Source of the DNA: a virus
DNA length: 40,783 bases
Virus record (IMG/VR): IMGVR_UViG_3300047563_000061
Coordinates: 1 to 40,783 of that record
Reading direction: 5' to 3' (one strand)
Position 1 is the first letter of the stretch; each line of letters opens with the position of its first letter. The notes beneath the pieces are model-generated. The model searched no databases. It was not told where the DNA came from and was given only the letters and a program-made list of their open reading frames with translations. This document shows positions 19,035 through 27,822 of the stretch, piece by piece. The position numbers and the translations under genes are program-made.

Positions 19035-19069
19035 CATAAGGGAAGAGGCATAGCGCCTCTTCCCTTATG
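19035..19069 (+). terminator. Terminator after the structural block
   Basis: Perfect 15-bp stem (19035-19049 with 19055-19069). Only a weak T run follows (CCCGTGTTTAAACTTTTT). Confidence 0.75.
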
Positions 19070-19095
19070 TCCCGTGTTTAAACTTTTTCAGTAAT

Positions 19096-19112
19096 ATATA
19101 CTCTACTTGGAT
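19096..19112 (+). promoter_or_regulatory. Early-type phage promoter, copy 3
   Basis: ATATACTCTACTTGGAT core, preceded by CAGTA as in copy 5 (27762). About 40 bases before the start of the 19151 gene. Confidence 0.6.
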
Positions 19113-19150
19113 AACAATACCGTTATCTTTAATTACCGAGAGAGGTTATT

Positions 19151-20206
19151 ATGAAAACAGTTACTAAGAAATGCATACACTGGAGTGAGAAAAACTGGAT
19201 GTCTTTTGTGTACGCATTAAAGACAAAGTATCCAAAGATTGAGGACTTCATAGCGGCTAAAGGGAGTCGCATAAAAGAAATTAAGAAGGCACAAGAGCGT
19301 GCACTCCCTGGCGAACTTCACCATGCCGCCAGTACGTTTTCCTCTGTCAATCTGATCAATCCAAGCCGCGAGTTCACTAAACTGAAGGAAGTGTACAAGC
19401 ACTTGGAAGAAATCGAGAAGACCAAGATCAACGTAGAAGAGAAGAAGGTGGAAAAGCCTTTCAAGGAACTTCCCTTGATGCCCAAGACATTCTTGGAAGA
19501 TCTACTGGTTAATTGTCCATCGCTTGCATCGCGTTTCCCAAAACCAGTGCATCCTCAAATGCACATACCACCGCAACAACCATCGCCGCAAGCCGCATGG
19601 AATGAGCACCTACGTGCAACAGGGTATAAAGGATTCTATGCAGACCCGATGCATAAACCCAGTCAACCTAAGCAACCGATGTTTGCTTTTAATCCAAGTT
19701 TACATCAGCACATTACATCTGCGGTACAGAACGCCTCTATCGGTGTGTTTGAGAGTATTAAAATACACTTTGACCAACAGATCCAGCGTGAGGTTGATCA
19801 ACTGTATCAACAAGCCGTGGCTACATTTGCTAATCCGGCATATGTTGAACAGCGGGTTAAGCAAGTAATTGCTGAGCGTTTGGCCACGTTACCTGTAGTG
19901 AAAGCCGAGAAGCCAAAAGAGCCTAAGAAAGACAAGAAGAACGTTGTTATCTTGGGTTTGATTGGTGCGCAGGCTAATCTGGTGCGGGAAACTGTTGGTT
20001 CGGATCTGAATGTAACGTTCCTTGCAAGTGATGTACCGGTGCAACAAATGCGCTCTACATGCCGTTCTGCTGACTATACGTTTGCTATGGTGAAGTTTAT
20101 CTCCCATAAACACACCGATGCACTGAAGGCTGATAATCCTTCGGCACTGCGTTATGTCAATGGCGGCATTACCGAACTCGTTAACAAGCTTGCAGAAGTT
20201 TGCTAA
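19151..20206 (+). CDS. DUF2325-like protein with helical N-terminal domain, 351 aa
   Basis: Three parts are visible. Residues 1-95: a basic helical region beginning WSEKNWMSFVYAL, of the kind that could bind nucleic acid. Residues about 120-200: a Pro/Gln/His-rich linker (HIPPQQPSPQ). Residues about 265-351: a compact Rossmann-like domain starting KNVVILGLIGAQANLV, with ADYTFAMVKFISHKHTDALK and VNGGITELVNKLAEV, which reads like the C-terminal DUF2325 pattern (acidic position, then a SH motif, then a terminal helix). Biochemical role unknown. A promoter lies directly upstream and a hairpin follows, so it is a single-gene early unit. AGAGAGG precedes the ATG. Confidence 0.7.
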   Translation: MKTVTKKCIHWSEKNWMSFVYALKTKYPKIEDFIAAKGSRIKEIKKAQERALPGELHHAASTFSSVNLINPSREFTKLKEVYKHLEEIEKTKINVEEKKVEKPFKELPLMPKTFLEDLLVNCPSLASRFPKPVHPQMHIPPQQPSPQAAWNEHLRATGYKGFYADPMHKPSQPKQPMFAFNPSLHQHITSAVQNASIGVFESIKIHFDQQIQREVDQLYQQAVATFANPAYVEQRVKQVIAERLATLPVVKAEKPKEPKKDKKNVVILGLIGAQANLVRETVGSDLNVTFLASDVPVQQMRSTCRSADYTFAMVKFISHKHTDALKADNPSALRYVNGGITELVNKLAEVC

Positions 20207-20218
20207 CCTGTCGATCTA

Positions 20219-20250
20219 CCTACCTAGGGAACTAGGTAGGGTTCTTTAAT
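20219..20250 (+). terminator. Hairpin after the DUF2325-like gene
   Basis: 9-bp stem (20219-20227 with 20232-20240) with a GGAA loop; only a weak T run follows. Confidence 0.6.
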
Positions 20251-20273
20251 ATCCATTTAGGAAGAGACCTCAC

Positions 20274-21095
20274 ATGGAAACCCAATCCCCCGTCACCGCC
20301 ATTGTTTACAATCGTCTCAATATCGAGGCGGTCATAGCGACGGCTATGATTCTGTCTGTTACACCAGAAGCTCAAGCTTTCGACGTGACACAGGATGCTC
20401 CATTAGGAAGCAACAACTACTACTGGGTAGGCGTAGACCCAAGTACAGTTCCTGGTTTCTACCAGACATTGCACGGACGTGAACATAAGGTCTTCGTAAC
20501 AGAAGCACCTATTCGTCCTTTGAACTTTCAGTTGAATCCTTTCAAAACCAAGTTCCCACCTCTCCCAGAGGAAACTCACGATGATTTCGTGAACCGGGCA
20601 CCTGGTATCATTGACAAGGTCATTGAAGCCTTTGAGTTGCAAGATCCGATGTGTCAGACTCTGGCGTTTCACGCAGCGCACTTCTATGACCGTGACAACC
20701 ACTACGCAACTGCAAGCGATCAGATGCAATGGTTGGCTTATGTCTACAAAAACGTGCGCCATGCAGAACATTGCATTCAAGATCATGAAGACTTTGAAGT
20801 CCAGCACTTTGTCCACTCGGATACCGAGCGCTACTTTAATGACATTCGCAAGGTCAAAAATGTATTCAGTTCTGCCTATCGCCATGTTTCTGTAACTGAC
20901 GGTAACGTGGTACGTAAAGCGGTTCAGACCAGTATCTCTGATCCGCATGTGTTCCATCTTGCTAAGCGTTTGGCGTTGTTAGTTCATACTAACTTCATCA
21001 ACAGCACCATGGGTCTGTCAGGCCCTATCGTGTACAGCAATATGCGTCACGTGCAAATGGATCGTCTCTACGGTTCTCCTTTGCTGCTGAACTAA
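20274..21095 (+). CDS. Unknown protein, 273 aa; possible degenerate DHH-fold protein
   Basis: ATG 20274 follows AAGAGA. The N-terminus, AIVYNRLNIEAVIATAMIL then YYWVGVDPSTVPGF, has the layout of DHH phosphoesterases (compare LYHNDSDGLASAAAAYAV then ILYIVDFSYP in the gene at 32186), but the metal-binding Asp and His residues are missing. Later FHAAHFYDRDNHY resembles the QLVGDRDLW motif. If correct it is an inactive DHH-like protein, perhaps binding or structural. The similarity is weak and judged by eye. A terminator follows. Confidence 0.7.
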   Translation: METQSPVTAIVYNRLNIEAVIATAMILSVTPEAQAFDVTQDAPLGSNNYYWVGVDPSTVPGFYQTLHGREHKVFVTEAPIRPLNFQLNPFKTKFPPLPEETHDDFVNRAPGIIDKVIEAFELQDPMCQTLAFHAAHFYDRDNHYATASDQMQWLAYVYKNVRHAEHCIQDHEDFEVQHFVHSDTERYFNDIRKVKNVFSSAYRHVSVTDGNVVRKAVQTSISDPHVFHLAKRLALLVHTNFINSTMGLSGPIVYSNMRHVQMDRLYGSPLLLN

Positions 21096-21103
21096 CGACA
21101 TAG

Positions 21104-21145
21104 ACAAGAGACAGGGGCAACCCTGTCTCTTGTTGTGTTTCTTTT
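21104..21145 (+). terminator. Terminator between the 273-aa gene and terminase
   Basis: 13-bp stem (21104-21116 with 21121-21133) with GCAA loop, then TGTTTCTTTTTTTTT. The terminase gene converges and ends at 21149. Confidence 0.9.
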
Positions 21146-21148
21146 TTT

Positions 21149-23281
21149 TTATCTCGATTGAACCAAATGACGTTTACTACGATCGTCACGGAGTTTGAGT
21201 AAGAGGTCGTCCACAGACAGAATCTTGCGATCTTCATCAGTCAAGTCCATTGATATCGAACGTATCTTCTGTTCAAGTCGCTGAACAATAAAGGTATCGC
21301 GTTCTCTCTTCAACTCATCCACCAACACTTCGATGAGGTTACGGTAATGGTTCTGACGCGCAGAATTATACAGTACCACAGGGTTATTGATTTCCTGGTT
21401 GACCTTGTTATCGATCAATACCATCTTAGAGTTGATGCCATAATGGTGAAGGTTCCTTCCTTGGATGAGTAACCATCCTGAGAGTAGCCAACTTACCACG
21501 TGGTCATCGTTACCTCCCGGCGGGTGATCTACGCGGCCGTTACGAATGATCAAAGAGAGGATCTGATTGATCGTCTTCACGTCGTGGACTTTATCGGCAG
21601 TCAGTTTAGCGATTTGCTGAAACGTATTACCATAGAGTTCACTGCGACTTGTAGCACCTGTACCAGAAGTAGCCCATCCAAACATCTTCTTGTACTTCAC
21701 GTAGATATCATTTCCACGACTATACATCGGTTTACTGATTTCCTTGTAACGGTCAGGAAACTCTTCAGCATCTTGAACACAACGGTTATAGATGCGTTTG
21801 AAAGGATCGATGTTACGTGTTGGAAGCATCAATAACAGATAGTCAAGAATACTCGCACCAGTAGAACGACGTTCTATGATCAATACAAAGTGTTCGTACT
21901 TGACAAACCACTCTACTAACCACTCACAAAAGGTGATGATGTTGGTCTCATTGAAGGTACCTGCCCCTGTGATACCGCCTGTCTTTACATTACGCAAAGA
22001 CATCGCCATATCGTCAAGACCTACTGCATCACTAGAGTCGATTGACATGATGTGAAATTCATTACGCATCACATGTTCGACTTGGTTCTCATCCACAAAC
22101 CAACGCGTAGCGTAACCATGGTTACCCGTGAGCTGGATATGCGGATCAAGACGCTGGCTATCCCGGATCCTGGCAAGTAACTGAACCGACAAAGGAGATA
22201 CTTGACTACCAGATGTCCACACGTTACCAAAGTCACGGTCAGCATCTTCACCTTTGGCGTTCGCTTCTTCAATAGCGCGTTTCAACCATTCATCGGTAAA
22301 ACCAAGTTGTCGGTGGTTAAAGGTGCAGTTAACACGGAGTTCCCCTTTAGGAGAGTTAGCACGAACGATGCGTTGGAGTTCATCGTTGTTCTTAGCGTCC
22401 ATGAACTTCTCACTCCAGATAGCAGAGTTCTGAACCATCTCGTAAGCATACGCTCCGTCCGGGTCATCCTTCTTACCTGCGGTTGTTGTGAAGATAGTTC
22501 CAAAGGGTTCACCTAAACGCCTAGCTCTATCGCGTTCAGCAGTACCAGCTGCCAGTGCCGCAGGAAGAGAGATCGCAATATTAAAGATAAATGCAATTTC
22601 GTCAATCTGGAAGATCGGACTAGTCAAACCCCGACCAACGTTAAGCGCCATCTTAGGGGACTTATTAGGCACGTGACCGCGATAACGGTTACCTAAGGAC
22701 TTCACAGACAACTCTTCCGTGTTACTGATATCACCACGGTGTTTCTGTTTGATGTAGAAGGGAAGCTCTGATTGAATGTTCTTTAAACGTTCCAAGTTGG
22801 CTGCACGAAGTGTATCATCCTTTGTTAAAAGGTTAATTTCAGTCTTCTTGCAACGAACGTTCAAGAGATACGTCATCAACGTATCTGTAGAGAACGATTT
22901 ACCTGTCTGACGAATCTGAATTAGAAAGGTCGTAATGTGGTTAAAGAATAACCAGAAGAGCGCCATGTTACCACGGTTAGCTCTGAAGATGATTGGTTCA
23001 TCAGGAGTTCCCTTAGGGTCACGGGAAATCTCTCGAAAGAAATACATCGGGTTCTCATGACACTCCAAGGAGATGAGCATCATCTGCTCAGTGCTCAAGT
23101 TAGGATCAAAAGGATCCACTCCTTGGAGTTCCTTGTTCATCAAGACTAAAGGCCATAGGTTGTTCTTTACACCCATGGACTTCAGAAGCGCGGCATAACG
23201 GATGAAACTGGTATTCTTGGTTTTATCGTCAACGATAGCGTAAGGATACTCTTCACGCCATTGATCGTGGAATAATAGCAT
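21149..23281 (-). CDS. terL: Terminase large subunit (phiKZ gp25-like)
   Basis: DNA-packaging motor ATPase and headful nuclease. The start is set at 23281 (MLLFHDQWREEYPY), where AAGGAAAG precedes the ATG; the open frame extends to 23350 but through the intergenic hairpin. Visible motifs: Walker A-like QIRQTGKSFS, Walker B PIFQIDEIAF, a coupling-type TTTAGKKDDPDG, and a C-terminal RNase H-fold nuclease with IMSIDSSDAVGLDD and VLIIERRSTG. The length of 710 aa suits phiKZ-like terminases. It lies on the minus strand with three upstream unknown genes. Confidence 0.9.
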   Translation of the reverse strand: MLLFHDQWREEYPYAIVDDKTKNTSFIRYAALLKSMGVKNNLWPLVLMNKELQGVDPFDPNLSTEQMMLISLECHENPMYFFREISRDPKGTPDEPIIFRANRGNMALFWLFFNHITTFLIQIRQTGKSFSTDTLMTYLLNVRCKKTEINLLTKDDTLRAANLERLKNIQSELPFYIKQKHRGDISNTEELSVKSLGNRYRGHVPNKSPKMALNVGRGLTSPIFQIDEIAFIFNIAISLPAALAAGTAERDRARRLGEPFGTIFTTTAGKKDDPDGAYAYEMVQNSAIWSEKFMDAKNNDELQRIVRANSPKGELRVNCTFNHRQLGFTDEWLKRAIEEANAKGEDADRDFGNVWTSGSQVSPLSVQLLARIRDSQRLDPHIQLTGNHGYATRWFVDENQVEHVMRNEFHIMSIDSSDAVGLDDMAMSLRNVKTGGITGAGTFNETNIITFCEWLVEWFVKYEHFVLIIERRSTGASILDYLLLMLPTRNIDPFKRIYNRCVQDAEEFPDRYKEISKPMYSRGNDIYVKYKKMFGWATSGTGATSRSELYGNTFQQIAKLTADKVHDVKTINQILSLIIRNGRVDHPPGGNDDHVVSWLLSGWLLIQGRNLHHYGINSKMVLIDNKVNQEINNPVVLYNSARQNHYRNLIEVLVDELKRERDTFIVQRLEQKIRSISMDLTDEDRKILSVDDLLLKLRDDRSKRHLVQSR

Positions 23282-23327
23282 ATCTTTCCTTATGAGAAGG
23301 TCACATAATAACCATAGAACATCAAAA

Positions 23328-23358
23328 CATCCACAGTGGCTTGTGACCACTGTGGATG
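23328..23358 (-). terminator. Hairpin between the 126-aa gene and terminase
   Basis: Perfect 12-bp stem (23328-23339 with 23347-23358), with no clear U tract on the minus strand. Probably attenuation or RNA processing inside the operon. Confidence 0.55.
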
Positions 23359-23367
23359 TATGATTGA

Positions 23368-23748
23368 CTAACCCTGCTTCAGATCAGCTTTAAGAAAATC
23401 TAAATAGATATTCAACAACGTCTCACAGATCGCATTATCGTCTTTGAGAATCCAGTTCTTACTATTGAAGAAGAATTTGAGATTGTTATACTTACTCAGT
23501 CGCTCAGGGAGTTCCTGGTCTAACGTTGCTTGTATGACGTACCCTATGAACTTTTCAGATTTGATACGACCTTGTTTGTAGATAAGATCTTCGCAGGTTT
23601 CCTTGTAAAAGTGAAACTCTACTTTAAGATTACCTACGGTTTGGAAAACTGCTGTCCGAAACTGAGGAGTGTTTGGTGTCGCATCAGTTCTATAGAACCT
23701 TATACCTTTATGAAAAAGGTATAACTTAAATAGGAACCTTTTTAACAT
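23368..23748 (-). CDS. Unknown protein, 126 aa
   Basis: ATG at 23748 follows AAGGA on the minus strand. It is a basic, aromatic-rich small protein (MLKRFLFKLYLFHKGIRFYR), mixed alpha/beta, with no transmembrane helix I would trust and no known motif. It lies between a 409-aa protein and terminase in one transcription direction. Confidence 0.7.
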   Translation of the reverse strand: MLKRFLFKLYLFHKGIRFYRTDATPNTPQFRTAVFQTVGNLKVEFHFYKETCEDLIYKQGRIKSEKFIGYVIQATLDQELPERLSKYNNLKFFFNSKNWILKDDNAICETLLNIYLDFLKADLKQG

Positions 23749-23781
23749 ATCCGGTCCTTGTGTTAGATAGCTTCCACAGGA

Positions 23782-25011
23782 TCAGAGATTACTGCTTTGA
23801 CCAACTAAAGCGCGTAGTGTTAAATACAGGATGATACTGGTGCGAGTGGCGAATGCTAAGGCATCACTGATACCCTTACCGTTAGCCTCATGGATGATCT
23901 TAATCCCTAGTTCACGGATACGTTCGATCTCAGGATCTGTCGTACGCGTAGAGAGATAGAGGCTCTTCAATGTAACCAAGATGTAAGGGTAATCTCGAAG
24001 ATGCTTACTGTCCATGTTGTTTTGAACCATGAACATACTTTGCACTACAGTGAGACTCACAAACTCATCCACTAGCTTACTATGCTTAGCACTTCCTGCG
24101 TTGTCAGACAACCAAGCAATCGTATTCTTAACGATTCTAAAGCTAGTATTAGCGTTGATGTTAAGAACGATATTAATCAAGTCTTCTTTTAAGAAGGTGC
24201 GTTTATCAGAAACGATGTTACGCATATACGCAACATAAGCTTCAACAGACTTGGTTTTCTCTTTGATAGTCTCTTCACCATCCGCATCCATGTAGGTTCC
24301 GGAAGTGCTAGTGATAGTTTCACCAGATACTCGTACCGCCTCAAAGACTGCATAGTAGTTCTTGATCAAATCGCGAATACGACCTTGTGAGTCACTGATA
24401 GCGTAAATGGTTACGTCATCGTCCTTGAAGGTCAGCAGGTTCTTGTAATGGATCGCTTTCTTATCCGTTAAGTCCTTAGCACGGTAATCCATGACTTTAT
24501 GCCAAGATCCCAACTTCTTAATCAGGAACTTATTGGACAGGTTAGCATACGCCATCTGTGCAATCTTAGGATCTGACGGGTACTTGAAGAAGTAACTGAT
24601 CAAAGCCGCTGCACAACGATAGAAGAAGATCAATGCAGTATCGTAGGCTGCACGGTCCCTAGCATCCCCGCTCATTGTGTCCGACGATAAGAACCGATGG
24701 ATCACGTACATCAATGTCAGGTTAAGGATATCTCCTGTGACTTTCCATTCATGGTTGATAGAGTCTAACTTACGAATATCGGCAGACAGGTCAATAAAGT
24801 CTACATCCAACACTTCGTTATAGAACCTGCTGACATCACTGTCTTTAAAGCGTACCACATGCACGCCTAACAAGTTACTACCAAAGAACTGAATATGCTC
24901 ATGGTTACTATTGACATACCCTATTTGGAACTGGTAGATAGCCTTGGCTAACTTACTGTCAAACTTCACATGAGAGAAGTGTTCATCGAATACAACTTTC
25001 AATGTACTCAT
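23782..25011 (-). CDS. Unknown protein, 409 aa
   Basis: The start at 25011 overlaps the region of the upstream gene's stop (25013), so the two are coupled. Largely helical protein (MSTLKVVFDEHFSHVKFDSKL...), with an acidic loop GTYMDADGEETIKEK near the middle and no recognised motif. By location beside terminase it may be a virion or packaging protein; this is only context. Confidence 0.7.
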   Translation of the reverse strand: MSTLKVVFDEHFSHVKFDSKLAKAIYQFQIGYVNSNHEHIQFFGSNLLGVHVVRFKDSDVSRFYNEVLDVDFIDLSADIRKLDSINHEWKVTGDILNLTLMYVIHRFLSSDTMSGDARDRAAYDTALIFFYRCAAALISYFFKYPSDPKIAQMAYANLSNKFLIKKLGSWHKVMDYRAKDLTDKKAIHYKNLLTFKDDDVTIYAISDSQGRIRDLIKNYYAVFEAVRVSGETITSTSGTYMDADGEETIKEKTKSVEAYVAYMRNIVSDKRTFLKEDLINIVLNINANTSFRIVKNTIAWLSDNAGSAKHSKLVDEFVSLTVVQSMFMVQNNMDSKHLRDYPYILVTLKSLYLSTRTTDPEIERIRELGIKIIHEANGKGISDALAFATRTSIILYLTLRALVGQSSNL

Positions 25012-25012
25012 C

Positions 25013-25546
25013 TTACACCTTCTTTAAAGCGCCTACCATGCCCTCTAAGGCACGATCACGACTCAAATAGACCTTGACCCCCATAACCCCAGCCATCTCG
25101 CATAAGAGCTGCATCTTAGACGTAACAACTCGACCAGACTCAACGGCCAACATCATCTTCTTGAACTTACCGCTCTTACTAGCCACACGGATACTCTCCA
25201 TACCCTTATTCAAGGTATTCATATCCAAGTCATCCCCATGGATACAATAGACATAAGAGCTATCGTCTTCAGTGACATCGTCGCCTTTGATATCTCCTGC
25301 TAACTGCATCTGGTAAGCAACAGCTGCTGTCAATGACATACCTTCATTGGCATATGCTAAATTTAATGCTTCCGTATAGATCCGACTAAGTGGACCATCC
25401 AATACGATCGTCTTCACCTCAGGACCATTAGCTTCACCACTATCAGTCACAGGTGTAGTACTCATAGCAACGGGTGTCTGCTCTACTGGAGTACTCTCTT
25501 TGACCTCATCATTACCCACTAACTGACCTAAATTGTAAACTCCCAT
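25013..25546 (-). CDS. Unknown protein, 177 aa
   Basis: ATG at 25546 follows AAGGAGAA at ideal spacing. The N-terminal 45 residues are Thr/Pro/Glu-rich and probably disordered (VEQTPVAMSTTPVTDSG); the rest is a small alpha/beta domain (YVYCIHGDDLDMNTLNKG). It is the first gene of the minus operon leading to terminase. No function recognised. Confidence 0.7.
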   Translation of the reverse strand: MGVYNLGQLVGNDEVKESTPVEQTPVAMSTTPVTDSGEANGPEVKTIVLDGPLSRIYTEALNLAYANEGMSLTAAVAYQMQLAGDIKGDDVTEDDSSYVYCIHGDDLDMNTLNKGMESIRVASKSGKFKKMMLAVESGRVVTSKMQLLCEMAGVMGVKVYLSRDRALEGMVGALKKV

Positions 25547-25623
25547 GGAGTTCTCCTTCCGTATCTATAGATGTTTATCATTGATCATACTATCCGTCTA
25601 ACTAACCTAACGGACACAAACCC

Positions 25624-25681
25624 CTATACTAAGGGAAGTACCGAACTTTGCAGTACTTCCCTTAGTATAGTAGGTCTTTTT
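25624..25681 (+). terminator. 18-bp hairpin with T tract, rightward
   Basis: Perfect 18-bp stem (25624-25641 with 25653-25670) followed by TAGGTCTTTTT on the plus strand only. No plus-strand gene lies upstream, so it would stop an antisense or leader transcript; on the minus strand it lies in the leader of the 25546 gene. Confidence 0.65.
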
Positions 25682-26074
25682 CATCAAAAATGTAGGGTTT
25701 CCCTAGGGTTTCTCTGCTAAAATAATAAAAAAAGAAATATTCCTATAGTATGATTATTGGGTGTTTCTATAAGGGTACCTTATGTAGTAACGTCTCCTTC
25801 TAAAATGGTGTTTTCAGAGGTATACAGTTTGGTACATAAACAGTAGGTATCAACAGTGATAGATAACTAGTTCGTTACACTCAAGAGTAGGAAGGTGGAC
25901 TGATTACGTTCACTTCGTTCTCTCCATCAGGTTTTTCTTCAAAGTAAAAGAACTTAAAGGAAAAACCTTGCCCATATACATATAACAGTTGATAATAAAA
26001 AAACAATCAAAAGACCAACCGTTATATATGGCGCGCGTTTCTCACCATTCCTTTCTTAAATATCCCTTGGTCAC

Positions 26075-26091
26075 ATATACTGTACTTGATA
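26075..26091 (+). promoter_or_regulatory. Early-type phage promoter, copy 4
   Basis: ATATACTGTACTTGATA with upstream CCTTTCTTAAATA. It precedes the transglycosylase-PhuZ operon with an approximately 100-base leader. Confidence 0.65.
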
Positions 26092-26184
26092 GGTAGACTC
26101 CCTCTATCTGCTATGAAGGTCTAAAGGAAAAGAGTTCCTGTAACCCCTTTATCTTGTGCAGCTATAACTGAAAGGTTCGTATTG

Positions 26185-26694
26185 ATGAATTTAAACTTTA
26201 AACGAATGTGTCTAGGTTCGCTACTGATGTTTGCGGTTCTATTCTTTAGTCTACCCCTTACTGCTAAGGGACTTGACGAAAACGAGGAACTGACTGACTA
26301 TATCTCGAAGGTCTGTAAACGCAACTGTGTAGATCCACAGTTACTCTTGATGGTAGTGCAAGCTGCATCCTTGGAGTACAATGTATCGCCTAAACAGATA
26401 TTGGCGATCATGCGTGTAGAGTCTTCCTTTGTAGTCAAGGCAAAGAACAGCCGTAGCGTAGGGTTAATGCAAGTTAACCTGAAATACCATGCCAAGAGTT
26501 TTAGAGCAAGTCCTTATGACGTATTTGAGAACGTGGATACTGGGACAAGTATTTATAACGCTTGTCTGAAGAAGAAACGTGGTGATGTACCTAAGGCCTT
26601 ACGATGTTACAACGGCGAAGGTAAACAAAACGTAGCTTACTCCAATAAGGTACTCAAAGCGTTATCAGAACTCAAGAGCATCTCCATCATTTAA
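26185..26694 (+). CDS. Exported lytic transglycosylase (SLT family)
   Basis: Predicted peptidoglycan-cleaving enzyme acting in the periplasm. Residues 1-29 form a signal peptide or N-terminal anchor (basic FKR, then a hydrophobic GSLLMFAVLFFSLPL, then TAKG). The catalytic domain has ILAIMRVESSF with the catalytic Glu, then SVGLMQVNLKYH, and LRCYNGEG near the end, all standard SLT motifs. 169 aa is short, so it is a minimal single-domain enzyme. ATG 26185 is used; a TTG sits just before it. The PhuZ gene follows after 26 bases under the same promoter, unusual company for a lysis enzyme. Confidence 0.85.
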   Translation: MNLNFKRMCLGSLLMFAVLFFSLPLTAKGLDENEELTDYISKVCKRNCVDPQLLLMVVQAASLEYNVSPKQILAIMRVESSFVVKAKNSRSVGLMQVNLKYHAKSFRASPYDVFENVDTGTSIYNACLKKKRGDVPKALRCYNGEGKQNVAYSNKVLKALSELKSISII

Positions 26695-26720
26695 CCCCAA
26701 CCCGAAAGAAAGTAACCTGT

Positions 26721-27692
26721 ATGCGATCCCTGAAAATCTATGCCGCTGGCGGTGCCGGCTGTAACCTAGGATCTTCGATCCTCAAAGGTCTCAAAGACCA
26801 ACAACACGGACTGCCCGCTATTGATGCAGTCTTTATCGATACTTCGCGTTCTAACCTGAACCCAAGTATCCCCAGTAACAAGACTTACCTCTTCGATAAC
26901 CTCGATGGTTCCGGTAAGCTGCGTGCATCCAACTATCAAGTTCTCAATGAATACTCACGAGAGATCCTCCTCCAGCACAAGCCTGGTGACATCAATATTA
27001 TCCTCTCCTCTGGTGGTGGTGGTTCTGGTAGCGTTATTGCTCCTATTTTGACATCCGAACTCTTGAATCGTGGTGAACATGTGATCGTGATAACGATCGG
27101 CTCTACCTCCAGTCGCATTGAGACAGAGAACACCTTGAAGACCCTTCAATCTTACGAGATGATCTCTCAGAAGCGTAACCAGCCTGTGATCATGGCTTAC
27201 CGTGAGAACTCCGCTGAGCGTCCACGGTCTTACGTAGACTTGGAAGTCCAAGAACTTGTTCTGATGCTCGCTATCATCTTCTCGGGTAACAACCGTGAAC
27301 TCGATATGTCTGATCTTCGTAACTTCCTGAACTACCATAAGGTTACCAGCTTCCATTCCAAACTCTCCTATCTGGGAGTGAGTTCCTCCAGTATCAAACT
27401 GGACAAGGGTCAAGCTCTAGTGTCTTTAGTAACTTTGACTGATGAGAAGACTTCTAGTGAACCTAACGTACTGGCAGCTTACCAAGCAGTCGGATACTTG
27501 CCTGAAGGTACTAAGGAACTCATCCGTGGCGATATGCCCCTGCATGCCACCGTGATTAGCGGTTACTACAACTCTGTCGTAGAGCAACTTGAATCCAAGA
27601 TCAAGTCCTATGACGATGTCCGTAGTGCCGTGATTGAGAAATCGATCGTATCTCGCGGTATGGACACTACTGACGACGGAATCGTTCTGTAA
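26721..27692 (+). CDS. phuZ: PhuZ, phage tubulin/FtsZ-like GTPase
   Basis: Phage tubulin that forms the bipolar spindle centring the phage nucleus and carrying capsids in phiKZ-like phages. 323 aa, close to phiKZ PhuZ (about 315). N-terminal nucleotide-binding loop AAGGAGCNLGSSI (residues 8-20), the tubulin signature SSGGGGSGSVIAP (about residues 95-107, corresponding to GGGTGS), and a charged C-terminal tail (SRGMDTTDDGIVL), as in the tail that makes filament contacts. AAAGAAAG precedes the ATG. It is second in an operon with the transglycosylase, and closed by a 17-bp terminator. Confidence 0.92.
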   Translation: MRSLKIYAAGGAGCNLGSSILKGLKDQQHGLPAIDAVFIDTSRSNLNPSIPSNKTYLFDNLDGSGKLRASNYQVLNEYSREILLQHKPGDINIILSSGGGGSGSVIAPILTSELLNRGEHVIVITIGSTSSRIETENTLKTLQSYEMISQKRNQPVIMAYRENSAERPRSYVDLEVQELVLMLAIIFSGNNRELDMSDLRNFLNYHKVTSFHSKLSYLGVSSSSIKLDKGQALVSLVTLTDEKTSSEPNVLAAYQAVGYLPEGTKELIRGDMPLHATVISGYYNSVVEQLESKIKSYDDVRSAVIEKSIVSRGMDTTDDGIVL

Positions 27693-27698
27693 ACAAAA

Positions 27699-27737
27699 CA
27701 TATAAGGACTACGGGATTACCCCGTAGTCCTTATATG
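27699..27737 (+). terminator. Terminator after phuZ
   Basis: Perfect 17-bp stem (27699-27715 with 27721-27737); the following CCCCTTGTGTATTTTTT supplies a late T tract. Confidence 0.8.
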
Positions 27738-27761
27738 CCCCTTGTGTATTTTTTCAGTAAT

Positions 27762-27779
27762 ATATACTTCACTTGAGGA
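27762..27779 (+). promoter_or_regulatory. Early-type phage promoter, copy 5
   Basis: ATATACTTCACTTGAGGA, preceded by CAGTA as in copy 3; 55 bases before the 27823 start. Confidence 0.65.
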
Positions 27780-27822
27780 TACATGTCGTATCTTTATAAC
27801 GTTCATTGAAGGAGAGACTAAT

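Larger units (their letters stand above)
25547..26184. other. 638-base intergenic region, divergent genes
   Basis: No convincing gene. It holds an 18-bp hairpin (25624-25670), AT-rich sequence with an A run near 25725-25735, a possible second hairpin and T-rich stretch around 25905-25940, and the early-type promoter at 26075. Promoters for the minus operon must also lie here, but I cannot identify one. Confidence 0.6.

Noticed and set aside
23282-23350. Longer terminase N-terminus from 23350
   Set aside because: The extension runs through the intergenic hairpin and has no ribosome site; ATG 23281 has AAGGAAAG.
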